A stretch of DNA of 64,000 bases. Origin: Streptococcus rubneri (GTDB lineage Bacteria > Bacillota > Bacilli > Lactobacillales > Streptococcaceae). Shown piece after piece: positions 51,896-61,540 of the stretch (position 1 is the first letter of the stretch; the number at the start of each line of letters is the position of its first letter). The translations under genes and the position numbers were made by a program. Location of the stretch: assembly GCF_004785935.1 (NCBI RefSeq), contig NZ_SRRP01000001.1, positions 1,054,001-1,118,000 on the forward strand. Reading direction: 5' to 3'. The notes beneath the pieces are model-generated. The model saw only the letters and a program-made list of their open reading frames with translations. It did not search any database and was not told the origin of the DNA.

Positions 51896-52396
51896 TTAGC
51901 GGGCTAAAGGATTTTCCCAAACCATATCATACCATACTTCGCCTGCATAGGTCGAAGCAGATAGGCCTTCATTGACAAAGCCATACTTTTCATAATAAGC
52001 AAGGAGATAATCATGACAGGTTAAGCTAATCCCTTCTCTCTCTTCCTTCATTGCAAGTTTTTTCATAGCTTCTAGTAGCTTTTCCCCGACTCCCATACCT
52101 TGGGCAAATTTCGCAATAGAAAGGCTAGTAATCGTGATAAAACCTCCATCCTTACTTGCCTCATCTACTATCTGGTCCGTAAAGGATTGATCGTCTACCT
52201 GTCGTTTAAGGGTGACTGGGCCTTCTAAATAGCCTAGAATCTGCCCGTCTTTCTCAGCCACTAAGAAGGTAGAGGTGAGTTCTTCAATATGTTTCTTGAA
52301 AACTGTCGCATCCATTGCTTCTTCTGAACTAAAATTTTCCAGTTCGATTGCAGCAATTTCTTCTAAGTCGGCTAGTTTCGCTTGACGAATCTTCAT
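51896..52396 (-). CDS. GNAT-family N-acetyltransferase
   Basis: A 166-residue acetyltransferase with the acetyl-CoA loop AKFAQGMGVGEKLLEAM and the C-terminal YEKYGFVNEG motif. Substrate unknown. AGAAGGAGAAAAC precedes the ATG. It and the next GNAT gene lie between murC and mltG on one strand and are probably cotranscribed with murC. Confidence 0.88.
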   Translation of the reverse strand: MKIRQAKLADLEEIAAIELENFSSEEAMDATVFKKHIEELTSTFLVAEKDGQILGYLEGPVTLKRQVDDQSFTDQIVDEASKDGGFITITSLSIAKFAQGMGVGEKLLEAMKKLAMKEEREGISLTCHDYLLAYYEKYGFVNEGLSASTYAGEVWYDMVWENPLAR

Positions 52397-52422
52397 GTTT
52401 TCTCCTTCTCATTGGATGGAAT

Positions 52423-52830
52423 TCAAATTAGCTGAATACCTCCCAAGCTCCCTTCCTCCAAAAAATCCAATTGAAAATCATTCATTTCAAAATAAGAGAC
52501 CAATTCCTCTTGACAAGCCATGCGAATCCCTAAAAAAGATTCCTGAACGACAAGGGACTTTACAGTGGCTAAAAGTAAGGTGCCAAATCCCTGTTTTCTC
52601 CACATGGGATGGATTCCTAGAGAGAGTAAGGTCAGATAGGCTTGGGCTTGCTTAGCAGACTGTAAGATACATGCCCCAATCACTTGGTCCTCAAACTCAA
52701 GGATAAGTACTCTCAATGAATCTGATCCAGTGTCTGCTAGTCCTTGAAAAGAAAAATTTTGGGACGTGATCTGTTCGATCTCATCCCAATCATTTTCTCT
52801 AGCAAACCGAATCGTTAGCTTCGATTGCAT
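52423..52830 (-). CDS. GNAT-family N-acetyltransferase, short form
   Basis: This 135-residue protein has a GNAT core (LLSLGIHPMWRKQGFGTLLLATV) with the expected R-x-x-G-x-G/A loop but a short C-terminal part. TAAGGAGAAAACA precedes its ATG. Substrate unknown; ten bases separate it from murC, so it is part of that operon. Confidence 0.85.
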   Translation of the reverse strand: MQSKLTIRFARENDWDEIEQITSQNFSFQGLADTGSDSLRVLILEFEDQVIGACILQSAKQAQAYLTLLSLGIHPMWRKQGFGTLLLATVKSLVVQESFLGIRMACQEELVSYFEMNDFQLDFLEEGSLGGIQLI

Positions 52831-52840
52831 TGTTTTCTCC

Positions 52841-54175
52841 TTATTGAACGTTGTTTGTCAAGTTCCCAAGCAAACGCTCAAATGAGTATTCGTAGGTTTG
52901 AATATCTCCAGCTCCCATAAAGACATAGACAGCATTGTCATGGTTCAAGAGTGGAGATACGTTTTCAACAGTAATAATTCCAGATTTCTTAACAATCTTA
53001 GCTTCCAAGTCTTCGACCTTGACATCTCCATGATCGACTTCTCGAGCTGATCCGTAAATTTGGGCCAAGTAGACTGAATCTGCTTGGTTAAGGGCATCTG
53101 CAAACTCATCTAAGAGAGCAATGGTCCGAGTAAAGGTATGAGGTTGAAAGACCGCTACAATCTCTTTACTTGGATATTTTTGACGAGCTGCATCTAGAGT
53201 AGCAATAATTTCTGTTGGATGGTGGGCAAAGTCATCGATAATAACCGTGTCATTGACAATCTTTTCGGTAAAGCGACGTTTCACCCCAGCAAATGTCTTT
53301 AAATGCTCACGTACTAAGTCAAGATCAAAACCAGCAATATGCAATAAGCCAATAACAGCTGTTGCGTTCATCACGTTGTGACGACCAAATGATGGAATCT
53401 GGAATTGACCCAAATTTTCTCCACGGAAATGGACCGTAAAGCTTGAACCAGTCGTTGAACGCAAAAGATCACTAGCTACAAAATCATTCCCAGCTTCTTC
53501 AAACCCATAATAATAGATTGGCGCATTGGCTGTAATTCGACGAAGCTCAGGATCCTCACCGTAGATAAACAAGGCTTTCGAAATTTGTTTGGCATAATCA
53601 TTGAAGGCATTGAAAACATCTTCTAGACTAGTAAAGTAGTCTGGATGGTCAAAGTCAATGTTGGTAATGATGGAATACTCTGGATGGTAGGGCATGAAGT
53701 GACGCTCATACTCATCAGATTCAAAGACAAAATACTTAGCTCCTTTGGAACCACGACCAGTCCCATCCCCTATTAAATAGCTAGTATCAGTGATATTGGA
53801 CAAGACATGGGACAAAATCCCTGTCGTAGAAGTTTTCCCGTGGGCACCTGCTACTCCCATGCTGACAAAGTCACGCATGAATTCACCCAAAAAGTCATGG
53901 TAGCGTTGGTAAGTATAGCCTTGAACATCTGCATAGGCAATTTCTACGTTGTTCTCAGGTTTAAAGGCATTCCCGGCAATCAAGATTTGTTCCCCTGTGA
54001 GGTTTTCCTCGCTAAATGGTAGAATCTTAATCCCAGCTTGTTCTAGTCCTCTTTGTGTGAAATAATATTTTTCGACATCAGAACCTTGTACAGAATGTCC
54101 CATCTGATGGAGCATGAGAGCTAAGGCACTCATTCCAGCCCCCTTTATACCGATAAAATGAAATGTTTTTGACAT
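52841..54175 (-). CDS. murC: UDP-N-acetylmuramate-L-alanine ligase
   Basis: The 444-residue Mur ligase adds L-alanine to UDP-MurNAc. The UDP-binding loop [11 protein letters not shown] at residues 9-19, the ATP loop [12 protein letters not shown] and [13 protein letters not shown] are present, and length is normal. AGAAGGAGAATCC precedes the ATG. With murE, murI and lysA, this is one of several wall-precursor genes in the window. Confidence 0.97.
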   Translation of the reverse strand: MSKTFHFIGIKGAGMSALALMLHQMGHSVQGSDVEKYYFTQRGLEQAGIKILPFSEENLTGEQILIAGNAFKPENNVEIAYADVQGYTYQRYHDFLGEFMRDFVSMGVAGAHGKTSTTGILSHVLSNITDTSYLIGDGTGRGSKGAKYFVFESDEYERHFMPYHPEYSIITNIDFDHPDYFTSLEDVFNAFNDYAKQISKALFIYGEDPELRRITANAPIYYYGFEEAGNDFVASDLLRSTTGSSFTVHFRGENLGQFQIPSFGRHNVMNATAVIGLLHIAGFDLDLVREHLKTFAGVKRRFTEKIVNDTVIIDDFAHHPTEIIATLDAARQKYPSKEIVAVFQPHTFTRTIALLDEFADALNQADSVYLAQIYGSAREVDHGDVKVEDLEAKIVKKSGIITVENVSPLLNHDNAVYVFMGAGDIQTYEYSFERLLGNLTNNVQ

Positions 54176-54186
54176 GGATTCTCCTT

Positions 54187-54846
54187 CTATTGGTCCAGCT
54201 TAGTCACATTCAGTTCTTGCTTCACTGGCTGTGATTGGTTCTTGTGTTGATCCTTGTTGTAGATTTGACTCTTTTTCAAGAAATCATAGTTATTTTTCTT
54301 AGGTTGCTCTTCTTGAAGGTTTTCAGAAAGTGGTGTTGCTTCCGCCACATCAAGGAGAATCAACTGATCCTGCTTGAGGCGATCTCCAAACTGAGCCAAT
54401 TCTCCTGGGTTCTCCTTTTGAAAAGGAGCCGTCGGCTTAGTTTTAGGCATGAAAGAAGGGGTAAATTTCTTTCGATTTGGCTTAGAAGCAATATCTGCTG
54501 TTAGATAAGGCGCTGTACGCTTTTTTTTCAAATCCGCTCTCGCTGCTTCACGTGCCTCCTCTGCATAGCGATTGGCAGAACTTTTTTTATCAACAGGCGC
54601 CTTAAAGTCTGGCGCCATTGGTTGTCTTTTATGTTTACTACGTTCTAGCGGTTGTTGAAACGGCTTTTGATAGGGGTGATCTGCTTTTTTATTGGTTGCA
54701 ATCGGCTCCCACTCTAAATAATTTTTATCTGTATAATCCCCAAGAATGTTACTAATGAAGTCCCCATCATCGTACAAGTTCATATGGGGCATACTGGTTA
54801 GCATGATTTCATCATCTGCTACTTGAGGGAAATGCTTATCCTTCAT
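54187..54846 (-). CDS. Disordered basic protein of unknown function between the SNF2 gene and murC
   Basis: A 219-residue, Lys/Pro/Gln-rich soluble protein with little predicted structure apart from a short conserved-looking N-terminus ([20 protein letters not shown]). It lies 11 bases upstream of murC in the same operon. I recall that pneumococcus-like genomes have a similar unnamed gene at this position, which argues that it is real and perhaps tied to wall synthesis or division, but I can assign no function. Confidence 0.7.
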   Translation of the reverse strand: MKDKHFPQVADDEIMLTSMPHMNLYDDGDFISNILGDYTDKNYLEWEPIATNKKADHPYQKPFQQPLERSKHKRQPMAPDFKAPVDKKSSANRYAEEAREAARADLKKKRTAPYLTADIASKPNRKKFTPSFMPKTKPTAPFQKENPGELAQFGDRLKQDQLILLDVAEATPLSENLQEEQPKKNNYDFLKKSQIYNKDQHKNQSQPVKQELNVTKLDQ

Positions 54847-54902
54847 TGTTCTCTTCCTTTCGACACTTCATTAATTATAAACTATTCATTTTATTTTTCA
54901 AG

Positions 54903-57900
54903 TTATTCAGCTGAAATCCCTAAAATTTCCCGAATTTCTTCGATAGAGAGACCAGAGCGTGATTCTGTTCCATCTAGGATGGTAGATACTAGATGACGTT
55001 TACTCGTTTGTAGTTCCTGAATTTTTTCCTCAATTGTTCCACGCGTAATCATCCGATAGACTTCAACATTCTTATCTTGACCCATACGGTGGGCGCGACC
55101 AATGGCTTGGTCTTCTACTGCAGGATTCCACCAAAGATCGACTAAGATGACGGTATCTGCTCCAGTTAGGTTTAGTCCAACACCTCCAGCTTTTAAGGAA
55201 ATGAGGACGGCATCCCTTTGGCCAGCATTAAAAGCATTGGTCATGTCTTGTCGGTCATTAGCTGGAGTAGATCCTGTAATCTTAAAAGAGGACATGCCGA
55301 GAGACTGCAACTCTCCTTCCAACAAGTCTAACATCCCCCTAAATTGAGAGAAAATTAAAACTCTCTGATTCCCATCTTTGATCTGTTCCAAGAGTTCTCG
55401 CAAACTGTCTAATTTTCCACTTTCCCCTTCATAATCTTCTAAAAAGAGGGCAGGGGTGTCACAGATTTGGCGAAGACGCATTAAACCAGATAGAATTTCC
55501 ATCTTGCTCCGGTTGATTTCTTCTACTGAGGATGTCAGGATTCTCTCCTGCATTTGTTTAAGTTGCGCTAAGTAGATCGTTTTTTGATCATCTGCCAATT
55601 CGTTTTTGTAGGTCATCTCGATCAAATCAGGCAACTCTTGTAAGACATCACTTTTTTTCCGTCTCAATATAAAAGGTTTGACATACTGGGAGATGGTTTC
55701 TGGACTGAGCTGTTTAAATTCTTTCTTCCCAGGAAACAATCCAGGGAGAACGATTTGAAAGATGGACCAGAGTTCTTCTACATGGTTTTCAATAGGGGTC
55801 CCTGATAAGGCAAAGGTATGGGGAACATCGAATTTCCGTAAATTTTGTGCAATCTTTGTCTGGGAATTCTTCATGACCTGGGCTTCATCCAAGATCAAGT
55901 AATGGTATTGATTTTCTTGGTACTGCTCTACATCCTGGCGGAAAGAGGCATAACTGGTAATAGCCACCTGAGGATTACTGGCAATCACCTCATCCCGATT
56001 AGCTTTCAAACCATAAATGACTTCGACTTCCATTTGCGGAGCGAATTTTTCAAATTCCTCTTTCCAATTGTAAATCAAACTAGAAGGCGCTAAAATCAAT
56101 ATTTTTTTATCTGGACTAGCCACACTCGAAAGAAAGGCGATGGTTTGGAGGGTCTTTCCAAGTCCCATATCATCCGCTAGTATTCCCCCAAAACCATAAT
56201 GATTTAACATGGACAACCAACGAATCCCAATCTCTTGATAATCTCGGAGTTTGGCTTGAACTTGGATTTCCCCTAGTGAATAGGTTTCCGGGTGGGTCAA
56301 ATCATAAGCTAGCTGGCGAAATTGTTCAGAAAATTGGACATTCTCAGATTTCTCAAATAGTTGGGACAACTGGAAGGCTGCGATTCGGTTGGTTTGCAAC
56401 TGTCCATCCTTGGTTTTCTTAGCCCGAAGATCAAGGAGGATCTGACTTATCTTCTTGGTTTCTTCATCAAAAATCAGAAGTTTCCCAGCCTTACTGACAT
56501 AATAATCATTAGCTTCTATCAATGCAGACAGGACTTGGTCCACCTCAGCAGGATCAACAGAATCAAAATCAAAACCAATTTCTAGTAAACGGCCACTGGT
56601 CTGGATAGAGACTTTGGGCTTTTCTACATGATAGAGGTCGAGTAGAGCATCTGATAACTGAACAGGACCCAGTAGCTCGAACAAAGGAAGAGTCTGATTA
56701 AAAAAGCTATACACTTGTTGAGGTAGGAGAGGCGCCCGTTTGGTCTGGAACTGATCGGTAAATCCCGCCACTAACATGGTCTCAAATACTTGGCGTTCCT
56801 TATCAAAATTACCAGAATAAGGAAGCTTCTCCAATTCATTCCTAGAGTTGATCTTGCGATCCGAAAATACAAATTCTAAGTCTAAGAGAACCTCCTGATC
56901 TTGGGACAAGTCAAAATGAAAACGAGGTTGAAAATCATGAATAACAAACTTCTCTGGTGCTTGAATACTTCCAATTAAGCGAAATTTCTCCAGACTATAG
57001 GTTAATTTCGTTTGATCTGCTCCATCAAATTGAACCCTTCTTTTTCGATCCGTATCTATAGGTAAATCTTGAATGGCATCAATCAAGGATTTTTGAAGTG
57101 GATGAACTTGATAAAAATGTCCATTCGCAAAAAGGAAACGACCTTCCACCATTTTATAACTTCGAACATCGACCTGAAGCTCCGTATAGTCCTTCTTTTC
57201 CTCCACTTGGAAAGAATAGAGACCTGAATCTTCTTGTAATTCTTGAAAGTAGACTTCCTGGTAGCTTTCAAGCCCCAGTTCCAATATGAAGGAAGAAAGA
57301 GCCATCAGCAATTGGACTCCTTCTTCAAAGAGAGTCATTGGTAAATAGAGATGACGGCCTGCATTTGGAAAAAAAAGAGAATCATGCGTTGAGGCTCCTG
57401 ATACCAATCCTTGTATGAATCGAATCAGTTCTCGACTTTCTGGATCAAAAGCTCCGTAGGCCAAGGGTTCGTAGTAACTTTTCCCGATGGCAAAATAGCT
57501 TTCTTTTTGTACTGCCTGTAAAAAGGCTAAAATATCTCTCACCACATAAGAGCGCTCATCAGGTAAGCGGTGAATCCGTAGAGTCCACAAAAATTGCCCC
57601 GAATAATCATCTACATGCCCAGTTGCTGACAATCCGTATTTGATTTCTTTGGTTTCAACTTTCGGTAGAACTTGGTCTAAAAACAAACTTCCAAAAGAGA
57701 CTTTATCTTGGGTTTCTTGGGATTCAGTCACATCTTCTTCCAAGCTCCGTAATAGTTCCTTCCCCTGACCATCGTTTTTTAGAAAGGCTTCTGCTGCAGC
57801 TAGATGGATACAAAATTTCTTTTTTTGGAAAAAATCACAGCTACAAAAAATTGCTTGATCATCCAGGCTATACCGAAGATTCTCTCCCTCGATTCGAAAA

Positions 57901-57998
57901 TAGAGGTACTGATCCTTTTTTTCCTTTAGAGAAACTCGTCCCTCTTCATATAATAGAGTCCCTTGAGAACGTATCTTTCCTGGAATTAATTTTGCCAT
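54903..57998 (-). CDS. SNF2-family helicase with SWIM zinc finger
   Basis: The 1031-residue protein has a SWIM-type Cys-x-Cys...Cys-x-His finger near the N-terminus (Cys52, Cys54, Cys63, His65), a middle region typical of bacterial SNF2 proteins, and the helicase domain in the C-terminal third: Walker A DDMGLGKT at about 608-615, LDEAQ at about 703, and motif VI QAIGRAHRMGQ. It would translocate on DNA using ATP; the role in streptococci is not known. AAGGTGGTAATT precedes the ATG at 57998. Confidence 0.92.
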   Translation of the reverse strand: MAKLIPGKIRSQGTLLYEEGRVSLKEKKDQYLYFRIEGENLRYSLDDQAIFCSCDFFQKKKFCIHLAAAEAFLKNDGQGKELLRSLEEDVTESQETQDKVSFGSLFLDQVLPKVETKEIKYGLSATGHVDDYSGQFLWTLRIHRLPDERSYVVRDILAFLQAVQKESYFAIGKSYYEPLAYGAFDPESRELIRFIQGLVSGASTHDSLFFPNAGRHLYLPMTLFEEGVQLLMALSSFILELGLESYQEVYFQELQEDSGLYSFQVEEKKDYTELQVDVRSYKMVEGRFLFANGHFYQVHPLQKSLIDAIQDLPIDTDRKRRVQFDGADQTKLTYSLEKFRLIGSIQAPEKFVIHDFQPRFHFDLSQDQEVLLDLEFVFSDRKINSRNELEKLPYSGNFDKERQVFETMLVAGFTDQFQTKRAPLLPQQVYSFFNQTLPLFELLGPVQLSDALLDLYHVEKPKVSIQTSGRLLEIGFDFDSVDPAEVDQVLSALIEANDYYVSKAGKLLIFDEETKKISQILLDLRAKKTKDGQLQTNRIAAFQLSQLFEKSENVQFSEQFRQLAYDLTHPETYSLGEIQVQAKLRDYQEIGIRWLSMLNHYGFGGILADDMGLGKTLQTIAFLSSVASPDKKILILAPSSLIYNWKEEFEKFAPQMEVEVIYGLKANRDEVIASNPQVAITSYASFRQDVEQYQENQYHYLILDEAQVMKNSQTKIAQNLRKFDVPHTFALSGTPIENHVEELWSIFQIVLPGLFPGKKEFKQLSPETISQYVKPFILRRKKSDVLQELPDLIEMTYKNELADDQKTIYLAQLKQMQERILTSSVEEINRSKMEILSGLMRLRQICDTPALFLEDYEGESGKLDSLRELLEQIKDGNQRVLIFSQFRGMLDLLEGELQSLGMSSFKITGSTPANDRQDMTNAFNAGQRDAVLISLKAGGVGLNLTGADTVILVDLWWNPAVEDQAIGRAHRMGQDKNVEVYRMITRGTIEEKIQELQTSKRHLVSTILDGTESRSGLSIEEIREILGISAE

Positions 57999-58098
57999 AA
58001 TTACCACCTTACATTAATCTCTTTATTATATCACATCCTTTAAAAAATAATAAGGAGGTTAAAGCTTTTTCACATTATAGGTTCCTTTTCTTAGAATT

Positions 58099-58115
58099 TG
58101 TAATCCTTTTGTAAT
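58099..58115 (+). promoter_or_regulatory. WalR/VicR-like box upstream of the lipoprotein pair
   Basis: TGTAAT-CCTTT-TGTAAT is an exact match to the WalR (VicR) operator pattern TGTWAH-N5-TGTWAH. It ends about 32 bases before a TATAAT (58148-58153) that has no good -35, the arrangement expected for activation. The rest of 57999-58294 is AT-rich leader and promoter sequence. Confidence 0.6.
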
Positions 58116-58294
58116 CTCTTCTATACCTTCTCCTTACAACTTAGCGATATAATAGAAATGATATACAAGGATGTGTTTACAATGTAGTCTGTAGTGTTGT
58201 TTCTGTAAAACTAAGAAACATACTGTAACAAAATAAGAAGATCGTCATCTTCATGAAAAAAAGAAATCTATCACTATTCATTAGGAGGTCTACT

Positions 58295-58969
58295 ATGTTT
58301 AGACTAACAAAAAAACTTATCTGTACAGTTGTCCTTCTTGCCTCCATCCTCTTTATTGGAGGATGCTCGCCAAAACCTGAAAAAGCAACATCTTCTAAAG
58401 ATGTTGCAACAGGAATTACTGGGGAATGGCAATTAACCGATATCCGAAATGCTGTTCAGAAAACTTACTTTATTCACGATATGTATGGACGCACATTTGC
58501 AACCTTTTTACCCCAATTTGATGCTTTAGATATGAGACTAACCATTGATAAAGACCAAGCTCAAGTGACTTACGATTATGATCTAAACACTTATCTCACG
58601 AATTACTACGCTATCGCAAAGAAAACCAAAACTGAAGAAGAATTCAAAAAAGAACAACTCCAAGGTATTAAAGAACTAGCAGCTCGATATAAATCAATCA
58701 AGGCAACTGTAAATACAGAAACTGGCGAATACACTTTCGACGCCCCAGGTACTGTAAATACGAAAGACAAAACCATTCACTTCAAGGAAGCTTTGACGTT
58801 AATCAATTCTTTCACTTTTACAGTGGACGGCCCCTTCAAGCCTGCAACTTATCACTACGAACTCAAAGATGATCAGTTAATTTTAAGTCTAGAAGCTGAA
58901 GATGAGGATCATCTTCCCCATCTTTTTGAATTGAAATTCAATCGAGTATTAACACAGCCATCCAAATAG
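58295..58969 (+). CDS. Lipoprotein of unknown function, paralogue 1
   Basis: The 224-residue protein has a lipobox (LFIGGC, Cys24) and a single folded domain beginning GEWQLTDIRNAVQKTYFI. TAGGAGGTCTACT precedes the ATG at 58295, so the longer frame from 58253 is not needed. A paralogue follows 15 bases downstream. Both share the G-x-W-x-x-x-x-x-R-N-x opening and a C-terminal FELKFNRV/FEMKFKKV strand. They are expected on the outer face of the membrane. Function unknown; a WalR-like box upstream suggests a cell-envelope role. Confidence 0.85.
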   Translation: MFRLTKKLICTVVLLASILFIGGCSPKPEKATSSKDVATGITGEWQLTDIRNAVQKTYFIHDMYGRTFATFLPQFDALDMRLTIDKDQAQVTYDYDLNTYLTNYYAIAKKTKTEEEFKKEQLQGIKELAARYKSIKATVNTETGEYTFDAPGTVNTKDKTIHFKEALTLINSFTFTVDGPFKPATYHYELKDDQLILSLEAEDEDHLPHLFELKFNRVLTQPSK

Positions 58970-58984
58970 AAAAGAGGGAATCTT

Positions 58985-59716
58985 ATGTTCAAAAAAATAA
59001 TGAAAGCTTTCTTGATTACGTTTTTTTCTCTTTTCTTCTTTGCTGCTTGTGTAAGAACACCTTCGACTCATTCTCCCTCAACGTCCACTTCATCCGTTGA
59101 ATCCACTTCATCCACTGATAATACAGTAACACTCGATGGGAAATGGGAAGCTATTGAGTTCAGAAATACTATTGAACGAAGCTTGGGATATATTGACATG
59201 GCCGATTCGCATGCATCTAGACTCATATACTCTGATGCGATGAAAGATGTCGCTCCAACCCTCACAATCTCCGAAGATCAGGTTTCATTTGAGTATAGAT
59301 TAGAAATGAAACCATTAATAGATAACTATTATGCGTATAAAGAAAAAGATCCCAAAGAACCTATAACCATTAGCAAAGAAGAGTTCACTACGAATCTCCT
59401 TAACAATTTCAAGGGGATTTTTGATAAATATAAACATCATAAAGTTGAATTAGACAGAGACAAGTTGACAGCTCATTCTGTTTTAAAAGATGGAATGCTG
59501 AATGAAACAGATAAAACCATTTTTTTCTTAGAAACACCAAATATTTTGGGACTTGCCATTGTAGGAGGGGCTGATGTAAGATACCCTGTCTTCTACCACT
59601 ATGAATTAGTAGGCAACATTCTGACACTGACATTGGAAACGAAATCAGCCACAGAGGATGAATTCCCAATGTACTTTGAAATGAAATTTAAAAAGGTAGC
59701 AGAGGATAGCAAGTAG
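58985..59716 (+). CDS. Lipoprotein of unknown function, paralogue 2
   Basis: A 243-residue lipoprotein (FFFAAC, Cys22) with a Ser/Thr-rich linker after the lipid-anchor Cys and a domain opening GKWEAIEFRNTIERSLGYID. It matches the upstream lipoprotein in layout and in several motifs, so the two arose by tandem duplication. AAAGAGGGAATCTT precedes the ATG. It is the second gene of the pair and ends before a strong terminator. No function is assigned. Confidence 0.85.
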   Translation: MFKKIMKAFLITFFSLFFFAACVRTPSTHSPSTSTSSVESTSSTDNTVTLDGKWEAIEFRNTIERSLGYIDMADSHASRLIYSDAMKDVAPTLTISEDQVSFEYRLEMKPLIDNYYAYKEKDPKEPITISKEEFTTNLLNNFKGIFDKYKHHKVELDRDKLTAHSVLKDGMLNETDKTIFFLETPNILGLAIVGGADVRYPVFYHYELVGNILTLTLETKSATEDEFPMYFEMKFKKVAEDSK

Positions 59717-59743
59717 TAATGCATCTTCCGATAGACCAATTCA

Positions 59744-59770
59744 CCAAAAAAGAGGGCAAGCCCTCTTTTT
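59744..59770 (+). terminator. Terminator after the lipoprotein pair
   Basis: AAAAAGAGGGC and GCCCTCTTTTT form a perfect stem with a two-base loop and T-run. Confidence 0.9.
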
Positions 59771-59808
59771 GTGTGTTTAAAACCTTCATTTTGAGTTTTT
59801 TTATGTCT

Positions 59809-60156
59809 CTATTCCCCGATAACTATCAAAGAGAAAGAATATATGAGCAAGCCTAAAATAGAAAAGAAAAGGAAGCCAATGCTGAACGCTATTTTCGGTA
59901 TACTGGCTAATCCAAGACCTAAGATCCCAAGCTCTACGATTGAAATGAGAATAAGAAGTCGGAAATAGATTCCAAAAAACGTATAGCCCTTCCAAAAAAC
60001 GTATAGCCCTTCCAAAAAAAGAAATATTGATATGAGAGCGGTCTTTCTAACTAAGATAATAGAAATAAGGTGAAAACATCCCTCAAAATGATGATCGTCT
60101 TCATTTCTACCCAGCTCCACTTCAATTGTATTACTCGGCCAGTAAAAAAGAAGCAC
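59809..60156 (-). CDS. Possible small membrane protein with a tandem-duplicated segment
   Basis: An open frame of 115 codons from a GTG (60156) encodes hydrophobic stretches (HLISIILVRKTALISIFLFL and LLILISIVELGILGLGLAS) fitting three or four membrane segments. A strong ribosome site (AAAGGAGCAAGCC) points instead to an ATG at 60161 in another frame that stops after 35 codons. A 20-bp unit is present twice at 59971-60010, and since 20 is not a multiple of three it shifts the frame; removing it would separate the two hydrophobic halves. This could be a real gene, a phase-variable one or a decaying one. Confidence 0.35.
   Translation of the reverse strand: MLLFYWPSNTIEVELGRNEDDHHFEGCFHLISIILVRKTALISIFLFLEGLYVFWKGYTFFGIYFRLLILISIVELGILGLGLASIPKIAFSIGFLFFSILGLLIYSFSLIVIGE
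59971..60020. repeat. 20-bp tandem duplication
   Basis: The unit TCCAAAAAACGTATAGCCCT occurs at 59971-59990 and 59991-60010, with a partial third copy (TCCAAAAAA) at 60011. It lies within the hydrophobic ORF at 59809-60156. Confidence 0.9.
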
Positions 60157-60213
60157 TCCATAAAGGCTTGCTCCTTTTCCTAGATTTAGTTATTCTTTCG
60201 GAGTAGACATCTA

Positions 60214-61524
60214 TTACTTCCGTTTCCGAGCAATCAAATGAATCGGGGTCCCTTCAAAGACAAAGGCTTTCCGAATTTGATTTTCCAAGAAACGAAGATA
60301 AGAGAAGTGCATGAGCTCCTCTTCATTGACAAAGACCACAAAGGTTGGTGGCTTGGTAGCGACCTGAGTCGCATAGAAGATTTTCAGACGTTTTCCTTTA
60401 TCTGTCGGTGTCGGATTAATGGCAATGGCATCCATGATGACATCGTTCAAGACAGCTGAAGGAATGCGTGTATTTTGGCTCTCACTGATCTGCTTGATCA
60501 TGTCTGGTAGCTTGTGCAAGCGTTGTTTGGTCAAAGCAGAGACAAAGATGATAGGTGCATAAGAAAGGTATTGGAACTGATCTCGAATATCATCTTCCCA
60601 TTGCTTCATGGTGTGGTTATCCTTTTCAAGGGTATCCCACTTATTGACCACGATAATCATCCCTTTTCCAGCTTCATGGGCAAATCCAGCAATCCGCTTA
60701 TCGTACTCGCGAATTCCTTCTTCTGCGTTCAAGACCATCAAGACCACATCCGAGCGATCAATAGCCCGCATGGCCCGCATGACAGAATACTTCTCTGTAT
60801 TTTCATAGACCTTACCAGATTTCCGCATTCCGGCTGTATCAATCATGGTGTATTCTTGGCCTTCCGCATCGGTAAAATGGGTGTCAATCGCATCTCGCGT
60901 CGTTCCAGCCACAGGACTGGCAATGACGCGGTCTTCCCCAAGGATAGCATTGATCAGACTAGATTTTCCGACATTTGGACGACCAATCAAGCTGAACTTG
61001 ATGACATCTGGATTTTCTGCTTCCCGGTCCGTAGGAAGGTTTTCAACAATAGCATCCAAGACATCCCCTGTACCAATCCCGTGTACAGATGACACTGGCA
61101 AGGGTTCTCCTAAGCCAAGAGCGTAGAAATCATAGATGTCAGTTCGCATCTCTGGATTATCCACTTTATTGACTGCTAAAATGACTGGTTTATGGGTCTT
61201 GTAGAGCATCCGAGCGACATACTCATCTGCATCGGTAATCCCTTCTTTTCCAGATACGACAAAGACAATGACGTCTGCTTCATCCATGGCAATCTCAGCT
61301 TGGTGCTTGATTTGCTCCATGAAAGGTGCGTCCACGTCATCAATCCCGCCAGTATCAATAATACTAAATTGGTGGTTGAGCCACTCTGCCGTTGCATAAA
61401 TACGGTCCCGAGTAACCCCTTCGACATCCTCGACAATGGAAATCCGCTCACCGGCAATCCGGTTAAAGAGCGTCGATTTCCCGACGTTGGGACGTCCTAC
61501 AATGGCAACAGTAGGTAAAGCCAT
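60214..61524 (-). CDS. der: Ribosome-associated GTPase Der (EngA)
   Basis: The 436-residue protein has two consecutive GTPase domains ([14 protein letters not shown] at residues 8-21 and [14 protein letters not shown] in the second; both with DTAG/DTGG and NKxD motifs) and a KH-like C-terminal domain. It is essential for 50S subunit assembly. The start follows AGAGGACACC. It stands 16 bases downstream of the nitroreductase gene on the same strand. Confidence 0.97.
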   Translation of the reverse strand: MALPTVAIVGRPNVGKSTLFNRIAGERISIVEDVEGVTRDRIYATAEWLNHQFSIIDTGGIDDVDAPFMEQIKHQAEIAMDEADVIVFVVSGKEGITDADEYVARMLYKTHKPVILAVNKVDNPEMRTDIYDFYALGLGEPLPVSSVHGIGTGDVLDAIVENLPTDREAENPDVIKFSLIGRPNVGKSSLINAILGEDRVIASPVAGTTRDAIDTHFTDAEGQEYTMIDTAGMRKSGKVYENTEKYSVMRAMRAIDRSDVVLMVLNAEEGIREYDKRIAGFAHEAGKGMIIVVNKWDTLEKDNHTMKQWEDDIRDQFQYLSYAPIIFVSALTKQRLHKLPDMIKQISESQNTRIPSAVLNDVIMDAIAINPTPTDKGKRLKIFYATQVATKPPTFVVFVNEEELMHFSYLRFLENQIRKAFVFEGTPIHLIARKRK

Positions 61525-61540
61525 GGTGTCCTCTTTTCTC

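Noticed and set aside
52886-52893. Late-competence (com-box) like TATTCGTA
   Set aside because: It lies inside the murC coding region, not before a gene, and is too short to be meaningful alone.
60514-61092. 192-codon plus-strand ORF opposite der
   Set aside because: Antisense shadow of the well-conserved GTPase domains; no start signal or family resemblance.
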